Below, one piece after another: positions 59,687-64,000 of a stretch of DNA of 64,000 nucleotides. How positions within the stretch are numbered: position 1 is the first letter of the stretch; each line of letters begins with the position of its first letter. The notes under the pieces are model-generated. The model was given only the letters and a program-made list of their open reading frames with translations. It searched no databases and was not told the DNA's origin. Made by a program: the position numbers and the translations under genes. This DNA is from Streptomyces syringium (lineage in GTDB: Bacteria; Actinomycetota; Actinomycetes; Streptomycetales; Streptomycetaceae): contig NZ_JAGIOH010000001.1 in the NCBI RefSeq assembly GCF_017876625.1, positions 1,860,001 through 1,924,000 of the forward strand, written 5' to 3'.

Positions 59687-60583
59687 ATGCCCACCAGCCC
59701 TTTCGGCCGTACCGTCTGCGCGATGGTCACCCCCTTCGACGCCGACGGGCGCCTCGATCTCGACGGGGCGCAGGAGCTCGCCGACCACCTCGTCACGCGC
59801 GGCGGCTGCGACGGGCTCGTGCTGAACGGCACGACGGGCGAGTCGCCGACGACCGGCGCCGCGGAGAAGACCGCGCTCGTCACCGCGGTGGCCGAGGCCG
59901 TGGGCGACCGGGCGCGGATCACGGCGGGTGTGGGGTCCGCCGACACCCGGCAGACCGTCGAACTGGCCCGCGCGGCCGAGGCGGCAGGGGCGCACGGGGT
60001 GCTGGTGGTGACGCCGTACTACAGCCGGCCGCCGCAGGAGGACGTCGCGGAGCACTTCCGTATGGTGGCGGACGCGGTCGGGGTGCCGGTGATGGTCTAC
60101 GACATCCCGGCCCGCACGGGGACCCGCATCGAGCCCGACACCATGCTGCGACTGGCGGAGCACCCGCGCGTCGCGGGGGTCAAGGACTGCGCGAACGACC
60201 TGCTGGGCAGCGCGAAGGTCATCGCGGCGACCGGCCTCGCCTACTACGCCGGTTCTGAGGAGCTGAACCTTCCGCTGCGCGCGGTCGGTGGCACGGGCTA
60301 CGTCAGCACGGTCGCCAATGTCGCGGGGCCCGTGCTGGCCGCTGCCCTGGACGCCTTCGACCTCGGGCACACCGCCGAGGCGACGGCGCTGCACCAGCGG
60401 GCGCTGCCGCTGATCGAGCTGATGATGGCCGCCGGCCTGCCGGGCACGGTCACGGCCAAGGCGCTGCTGGGCGCGCTGGGCCTGCCGGGCGGGCCGATGC
60501 GGATGCCCTTGCGGGCGGCGTCCCCGGACCGGACGAAGGCCCTGCTGAAGGCCTACGAAAGCACGATCGCCGGACAGGCCTGA
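59687..60583 (+). CDS. dapA: 4-hydroxy-tetrahydrodipicolinate synthase DapA
   Basis: 298-residue class I aldolase of lysine biosynthesis. Motifs: MVTPFDADGRLDLDGAQELA, LNGTTGESPTTGAAEK, VVTPYYSRPPQEDVAEHF, YDIPARTGT and the Schiff-base lysine in GVKDCANDLLGS. It condenses pyruvate and aspartate semialdehyde. ATG at 59687 has GGAGAG about eight bases upstream; TTG at 59672 is less likely. It converges with dapD; a repeat hairpin (copy D) overlaps its stop. Confidence 0.92.
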   Translation: MPTSPFGRTVCAMVTPFDADGRLDLDGAQELADHLVTRGGCDGLVLNGTTGESPTTGAAEKTALVTAVAEAVGDRARITAGVGSADTRQTVELARAAEAAGAHGVLVVTPYYSRPPQEDVAEHFRMVADAVGVPVMVYDIPARTGTRIEPDTMLRLAEHPRVAGVKDCANDLLGSAKVIAATGLAYYAGSEELNLPLRAVGGTGYVSTVANVAGPVLAAALDAFDLGHTAEATALHQRALPLIELMMAAGLPGTVTAKALLGALGLPGGPMRMPLRAASPDRTKALLKAYESTIAGQA

Positions 60584-60634
60584 TCACCAAGCCCGTCCGG
60601 CGATTGAGGACCGGGGTCCGGGGCGGAGCCCCGG
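60565..60634. repeat. Dispersed palindromic repeat, copy D, and hairpin
   Basis: ATCGCCGGACAGGC (60565-60578, inside the end of dapA) pairs with GCCCGTCCGGCGAT (60591-60604), 13 of 14. It is followed by a second hairpin CCGGGGC-GGA-GCCCCGG (60618-60634). It serves as a terminator between convergent dapA and dapD. Confidence 0.75.
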
Positions 60635-60643
60635 TTCGGAACC

Positions 60644-61633
60644 TCAGTTGTGCGCGTGCAGGACCTCGTTGAGACCGCCCCACGTGCCCTTGTGCGGACG
60701 GGCCTCCACCGCACCGGAGGTGGAGTTGCGGCGGAAGAGGATGTTGCTGGCGCCGGAGAGCTCCAGCGCCTTGACGACCTCGCCGTCCGGCAGCGTGACG
60801 CGGGTGCCCGCGGTGACGTAGAGGCCCGCCTCGACGACGCACTCGTCGCCGAGCGCGATGCCGATGCCGGACTCTGCACCGAGCAGGCAGCGCTCGCCGA
60901 TGGAGATGATCTGCTTGCCGCCGCCGGAGAGGGTGCCCATCGTGGACGCGCCGCCGCCGATGTCGGAGCCGTTGCCCACCACGACGCCCGCGCTGATGCG
61001 GCCCTCGACCATGGAGGTGCCGAGCGTGCCGGCGTTGAAGTTGACGAAGCCCTCGTGCATCACGGTGGTGCCGGGCGCGAGGTGCGCGCCGAGGCGGACC
61101 CGGTCGGCGTCGGCGATCCGCACGCCGACGGGGGCGACGTAGTCGGTCATGCGCGGGAACTTGTCGATGCTGGTCACCTGGAGGTGCAGGCCCTCGGCCC
61201 GGGCGTTCAGGCGCACGGCCTCGACCCGGTCCACGGCGACGGGGCCGAGCGAGGTCCAGGCGACATTGGCGAGGAGGCCGAAGAGGCCGTCCAGGTTCTG
61301 GCCGTGCGGCTGGACCAGGCGGTGGGAGAGCAGGTGCAGCCGCAGGTAGGCGTCGTGCGCGTCGAGCGGCTTGTCGTCGAGCGAGGCGATGACCGTACGG
61401 ACGGCGACCACCTCGACGCCGCGGCGCGCATCCGGGCCGAGCGCCTTGGGGGCGCTCGCACCCAGCAGCTCGGCGGCGCGCTCGGCGCTCAGCCGCTCGG
61501 TCCCGGCCGGGCCGGGGTCGGCGACCAGCTCGGGGGCCGGGAACCAGGTGTCGAGGACGGTCCCGTCCTCGGTGATCGTGGCAAGGCCGGCGGCGACGGC
61601 GCCGGTGTTACGGGAAGCTACTGCGTCGGTCAT
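60644..61633 (-). CDS. dapD: 2,3,4,5-tetrahydropyridine-2,6-dicarboxylate N-succinyltransferase DapD
   Basis: 329 residues: an N-terminal part, then left-handed beta-helix hexapeptide repeats ([59 protein letters not shown]). It acts after DapA in the succinylase route to lysine and diaminopimelate. ATG at 61633 lies seven bases after TAGGTT (61646 to 61641 on the minus strand), another leaderless-type start. Convergent with dapA. Confidence 0.92.
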   Translation of the reverse strand: MTDAVASRNTGAVAAGLATITEDGTVLDTWFPAPELVADPGPAGTERLSAERAAELLGASAPKALGPDARRGVEVVAVRTVIASLDDKPLDAHDAYLRLHLLSHRLVQPHGQNLDGLFGLLANVAWTSLGPVAVDRVEAVRLNARAEGLHLQVTSIDKFPRMTDYVAPVGVRIADADRVRLGAHLAPGTTVMHEGFVNFNAGTLGTSMVEGRISAGVVVGNGSDIGGGASTMGTLSGGGKQIISIGERCLLGAESGIGIALGDECVVEAGLYVTAGTRVTLPDGEVVKALELSGASNILFRRNSTSGAVEARPHKGTWGGLNEVLHAHN

Positions 61634-61703
61634 GGTCGAAAACCTAACCGGACACGGCCGGTCCACGCGAACCGGTCCGCCGTTCCCGCCGGCGGCGGGC
61701 CCG

Positions 61704-62243
61704 TCAGCCGGTCATCGCGCGCAGCGCCGCCAGGACCTCGGCGCGGTCGAACGGCCGCCCGGTGATCAGGATCTGGATCATCAGACCGTCGAGGAACGCG
61801 ACGAGGGCCTGTGCGGTCCCCTCGTCGGCCGTGCGCCGGCGGATCAGGGCGACCATCTCCTCCACGCACTCGGCGGCGATCGGCCGCACGGCCGGGCGGC
61901 GCAGCGCGGCGAGGTACAGCTCGTACTCCAGTTCCAGGCGCGCGCGGTCGCCCGCGAGCCACTCGCCGATCTGCCCGGCCAGCCCCTCGGCCAGGGAGAC
62001 GTCCGCCGCCAGGCCCCGCTCCCACTCCGCCATGCCGTCCAGCCAGGCCCTCGCCGTCCGGCGCAGCGCGGCGACCAGCAGGTCGTCGAGGGTCTTGAAG
62101 TGGTACGTGGTCGAGCCGAGCGGCACATCGGCTGCGGCGGCGACGGCCCGGTGGCTCAGGGCCGCGATGCCGCGCTCGGCGGCCACCGTGATCGCGGCGT
62201 CGACGATGCGGTCACGGCGCTCGGGGTCGTAGCGGCGGGCCAT
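61704..62243 (-). CDS. TetR family regulator
   Basis: 179 residues. N-terminal [44 protein letters not shown]. The C-terminal ligand domain is typical of TetR. Its ATG overlaps the SMR stop by one base (TGATG), so it is expressed from the SMR promoter and probably represses it through the dyad at 62566-62605. Confidence 0.9.
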   Translation of the reverse strand: MARRYDPERRDRIVDAAITVAAERGIAALSHRAVAAAADVPLGSTTYHFKTLDDLLVAALRRTARAWLDGMAEWERGLAADVSLAEGLAGQIGEWLAGDRARLELEYELYLAALRRPAVRPIAAECVEEMVALIRRRTADEGTAQALVAFLDGLMIQILITGRPFDRAEVLAALRAMTG

Positions 62244-62566
62244 CAGTGGGACGCCCCGCCGAGGTTGAGCACGACGACACCGGCGATGACCAGCAGCACT
62301 CCCCCTATACGTGCGGCGGTGACCGCCTCGCCCAGGAAGAGCATGCCGATGGCGGCGACGACCGCGGTGCCGGCTCCCGCCCAGATGGCGTAGGCCGTGC
62401 CCATGTCCATGGCCTTGAGCGTCCGGGAGAGCAGCGCGAACGCGACGAGATAGCCCACCACCGTGCCGAGGGAGGGCCACAGCTTGCTGAAGCCGTCGCT
62501 GAACTTCATGGCGGTGGTGGCCAGGATCTCGGCGAGGATCGCTCCGGCGAGGGTCACGTACATCAT
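62243..62566 (-). CDS. SMR family small multidrug resistance transporter
   Basis: 107 residues with four helices of the EmrE/QacE type. The essential Glu is at position 13 (AILAEILATTAMKFSDGF), followed by YLVAFALLSRTLKAMDMGTA and AIWAGAGTAVVAAIGMLFLG. It exports cationic compounds as an antiporter. ATG at 62566 is seven bases after the -10 box TACACT (62579 to 62574), so the mRNA should be leaderless. Upstream is a 40-bp dyad. Confidence 0.92.
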   Translation of the reverse strand: MMYVTLAGAILAEILATTAMKFSDGFSKLWPSLGTVVGYLVAFALLSRTLKAMDMGTAYAIWAGAGTAVVAAIGMLFLGEAVTAARIGGVLLVIAGVVVLNLGGASH

Positions 62567-62605
62567 GCGTACGAGTGTACATATCGTTGTGTACGACCGT
62601 ACGCA
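62566..62605. promoter_or_regulatory. 40-bp operator-like dyad before the SMR-TetR pair
   Basis: Two abutting 20-bp inverted arms (62566-62585 and 62586-62605) match at 15 of 20 positions. They contain four GTAC words spaced GTAC-N4-GTAC-N10-GTAC-N4-GTAC. The left arm covers the -10 box and start codon of the SMR gene. Fits a TetR repressor binding as two dimers. Confidence 0.75.
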
Positions 62606-62638
62606 ACGGCGCCGTCCCGGATCGGTCCCGCCACACAG

Positions 62639-62678
62639 CAGCAGCCCGCCACCTGACGCATCAGGTGGCGGGCTGCTG
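62639..62678. terminator. Terminator of the suf operon
   Basis: Perfect 18-bp arms CAGCAGCCCGCCACCTGA (62639-62656) and its inverse (62661-62678) around CGCA, 51 bp after the last suf gene. Confidence 0.85.
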
Positions 62679-62729
62679 GAGAACGGCGATCGGAGCCCTG
62701 GCCGGCCACAGCCGGCGGTCAGGCGTCGA

Positions 62730-63068
62730 TCAGACGTTGAAGCCGAGCGCGCGGAGCTGCTCCCGGCCGTCGTCGGTGATCTTGTCCGGGCCCCACGGCG
62801 GCATCCAGACCCAGTTGATCCGGAGCTCGTTGACGATGCCCTCGGTCGCCGACTTCGCCTGGTCCTCGATGACGTCGGTCAGCGGGCAGGCCGCGGACGT
62901 CAGCGTCATGTCGAGGGTGGCGATGTTGGCGTCATCGACGTGGATGCCGTAGATGAGGCCGAGGTTGACGACGTCGATGCCCAGCTCGGGGTCGACCACG
63001 TCGTACAGCGCCTCGCGCACCTCCTCCTCGGAGGCAGGCTTCGTCGTCGTCTCTACGTTGTCGGTCAT
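62730..63068 (-). CDS. DUF59 (SufT/PaaD-like) metal-sulfur cluster assembly factor
   Basis: 112 residues. The DUF59 core VREALYDVVDPELGIDVVNL with the conserved cysteine region TLTSAACPLTDVIEDQAK. Helps mature iron-sulfur proteins in SUF operons. ATG at 63068 overlaps the sufU stop (ATGA). Last gene of the operon. Confidence 0.9.
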   Translation of the reverse strand: MTDNVETTTKPASEEEVREALYDVVDPELGIDVVNLGLIYGIHVDDANIATLDMTLTSAACPLTDVIEDQAKSATEGIVNELRINWVWMPPWGPDKITDDGREQLRALGFNV

Positions 63069-63529
63069 GCCGTCTTCCCTTCAGCGCCTTCGTTCAGTGC
63101 CTGCGCCGTGGCGTCTTTCCACGCCATCCAGCTCAGCAAAGCGCACTTCACGCGCGCCGGGTACTTGGAGACACCGGCGAACGCGACCGCGTCCTCCAGC
63201 ACCTCCTCCATCGCGTCGTCCGGTTCGAGCTTGCCCTTGGACTGCATCAGCTCCAGGAAGGTCTCCTGGATCCGACGCGCCTCGGCGAGCTCCTTGCCCA
63301 CCAGCAGCTCGTTGAGCACGGAGGCGCTGGCCTGGCTGATCGAGCAGCCCTGCCCCTCGTACGAGACGTCTTCAATGGTCTCGCCGGAGAGCCGCACGCG
63401 CAGCGTGATCTCGTCGCCGCACGTCGGGTTGACGTGGTGCACCTCGGCGTCGCCGTCCCGCAAGCCCCGCCCGTGCGGATGCTTGTAGTGGTCCAGGATG
63501 ACGTCCTGGTACATCGAATCAAGCTTCAC
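63065..63529 (-). CDS. sufU: SufU iron-sulfur cluster assembly protein
   Basis: 154 residues. Conserved cysteines in NPTCGDEITL, GQGCSISQASAS and RVKCALLSWMAW are the zinc/sulfur-transfer ligands of SufU. It receives sulfur from SufS. GTG at 63529; it starts 26 bp after sufS. Overlaps the DUF59 gene. Confidence 0.92.
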   Translation of the reverse strand: MKLDSMYQDVILDHYKHPHGRGLRDGDAEVHHVNPTCGDEITLRVRLSGETIEDVSYEGQGCSISQASASVLNELLVGKELAEARRIQETFLELMQSKGKLEPDDAMEEVLEDAVAFAGVSKYPARVKCALLSWMAWKDATAQALNEGAEGKTA

Positions 63530-63555
63530 GAATCAGCCCTCAGCCACAGAGTCCA

Positions 63556-64000
63556 TTAACCGAAAAAGTTCCGGACGTGCTCCAGGCCCTCGATCAGTGC
63601 GTCGACCTCACCGGGGGTGGAGTACAGGTAGAAAGACGCTCGCGTGGTCGCGGGAATTCCGTACCGCAGGCAGACGGGCCGCGCGCAGTGGTGGCCCACC
63701 CGGACCGCGATGCCCTGCTCGTCGAGGACCTGGCCCACGTCGTGCGGGTGGATGTCACCGAGCGTGAAGGAGATCGCCGCGCCGCGGTCCTCGGCCGTGG
63801 TGGGGCCGATGATGCGGAGGTCGGGGACCTCCTGGAGCCTGCGGACCGCGTACTCGGTGATCGCGTGCTCATGGCGGGCGATGTTGTCCATGCCGATCGC
63901 GGTCAGGTAGTCCACCGCGGCGCCGAGGCCGACGGCCTGGGCGATCGGGGGCGTACCCGCCTCGAACTTGTGCGGCGCGGGGGCGTACGTGGAGGAGTGC
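63556..64000 (-). CDS. sufS: Cysteine desulfurase SufS (5' part beyond window)
   Basis: Partial gene: the last 147 codons are present and the frame stays open to the window edge (HSSTYAPAPHKFEAGTPPIA just inside). The catalytic Cys loop RVGHHCARPVC and the final FYLYSTPGEVDALIEGLEHV are typical of group II desulfurases of the SUF system. It supplies sulfur to SufU. Confidence 0.93.
   Translation of the reverse strand, partial: HSSTYAPAPHKFEAGTPPIAQAVGLGAAVDYLTAIGMDNIARHEHAITEYAVRRLQEVPDLRIIGPTTAEDRGAAISFTLGDIHPHDVGQVLDEQGIAVRVGHHCARPVCLRYGIPATTRASFYLYSTPGEVDALIEGLEHVRNFFG

Noticed and set aside
1..64000. CRISPR arrays, insertion sequences, prophage genes, tRNA or rRNA genes
   Set aside because: None recognised: no spaced direct-repeat arrays, transposase or integrase motifs, tRNA cloverleaf or rRNA sequence was noticed. 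A tRNA scan would be needed to exclude a missed tRNA.

Overview
The window is a chromosomal segment of a high-GC actinomycete, almost certainly a Streptomyces. The evidence is very high third-position GC, many GTG starts, frequent 1-4 nt gene overlaps, many leaderless-type starts, and characteristic families (ectABCD, GH15 trehalase-like enzyme, AmaP/Asp23 stress operon, LAETG-anchored protein, PhoP-type boxes). From memory, the order pit transporter - cobalamin genes - LAETG protein - ectABCD - dapA/dapD - suf resembles the conserved core of the S. coelicolor chromosome. I recognised no tRNA, rRNA, CRISPR array, prophage, insertion sequence or replication origin.

Layout. 1-4.6 kb: TldE-like protein, tyrosyl-tRNA synthetase and small membrane or unknown proteins. 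4.6-7.8 kb (minus): MoaA, then an acetate-type symporter with its DUF485 partner, preceded by a CRP-like site. 8.4-15.8 kb: secreted subtilase, YhhN protein, fatty acid hydroxylase-type protein, DEDDh exonuclease, SURF1 and GH15 hydrolase. 15.8-19.0 kb: five-gene Asp23/AmaP envelope-stress operon (minus) and a divergent gene. 19.0-26.4 kb: enoyl-CoA hydratase, small HTH protein, ABC-F ATPase, VOC protein, helical-repeat protein, hydrolase and class II aldolase.

26.5-37.0 kb (plus): PhoP-box-controlled phosphate transporter, a cobalamin riboswitch, then cobalamin genes (cbiB, cobQ, chelatase, cobO, cobB, a CbiG-like fragment, cobC), nearly all overlapping by 1-4 nt. 37.2-40.0 kb: thioredoxin-fold protein, sortase substrate and amidohydrolase. 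40.4-43.7 kb: ectABCD for ectoine and hydroxyectoine, ending in a very strong terminator. 43.8-48.5 kb: PLP enzyme and a short accessory-looking run (small unknown protein, HAD, HTH regulator, methyltransferase, serine-periodic repeat protein). 49.0-52.2 kb: two-component system and TerD protein. 52.3-57.5 kb (minus): DUF6083-type protein, LLM flavin enzyme, PhoX-like phosphatase and a second helical-repeat protein paralogous to the one at 23-24 kb. 57.7-64 kb: secreted nuclease, dapA, dapD, TetR + SMR transporter with a large operator-like dyad, and the end of the suf operon (sufS cut by the window edge, sufU, DUF59 gene).

Cross-cutting observations. A mosaic palindromic intergenic repeat family recurs at gene ends; one module supplies the TAG stop codon of several unrelated genes. 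About eleven genes have a TANNNT box 6-8 nt before the start codon, suggesting leaderless mRNAs. Two short ORFs overlap the starts of downstream genes (tldE and a histidine kinase) as candidate translational couplers.
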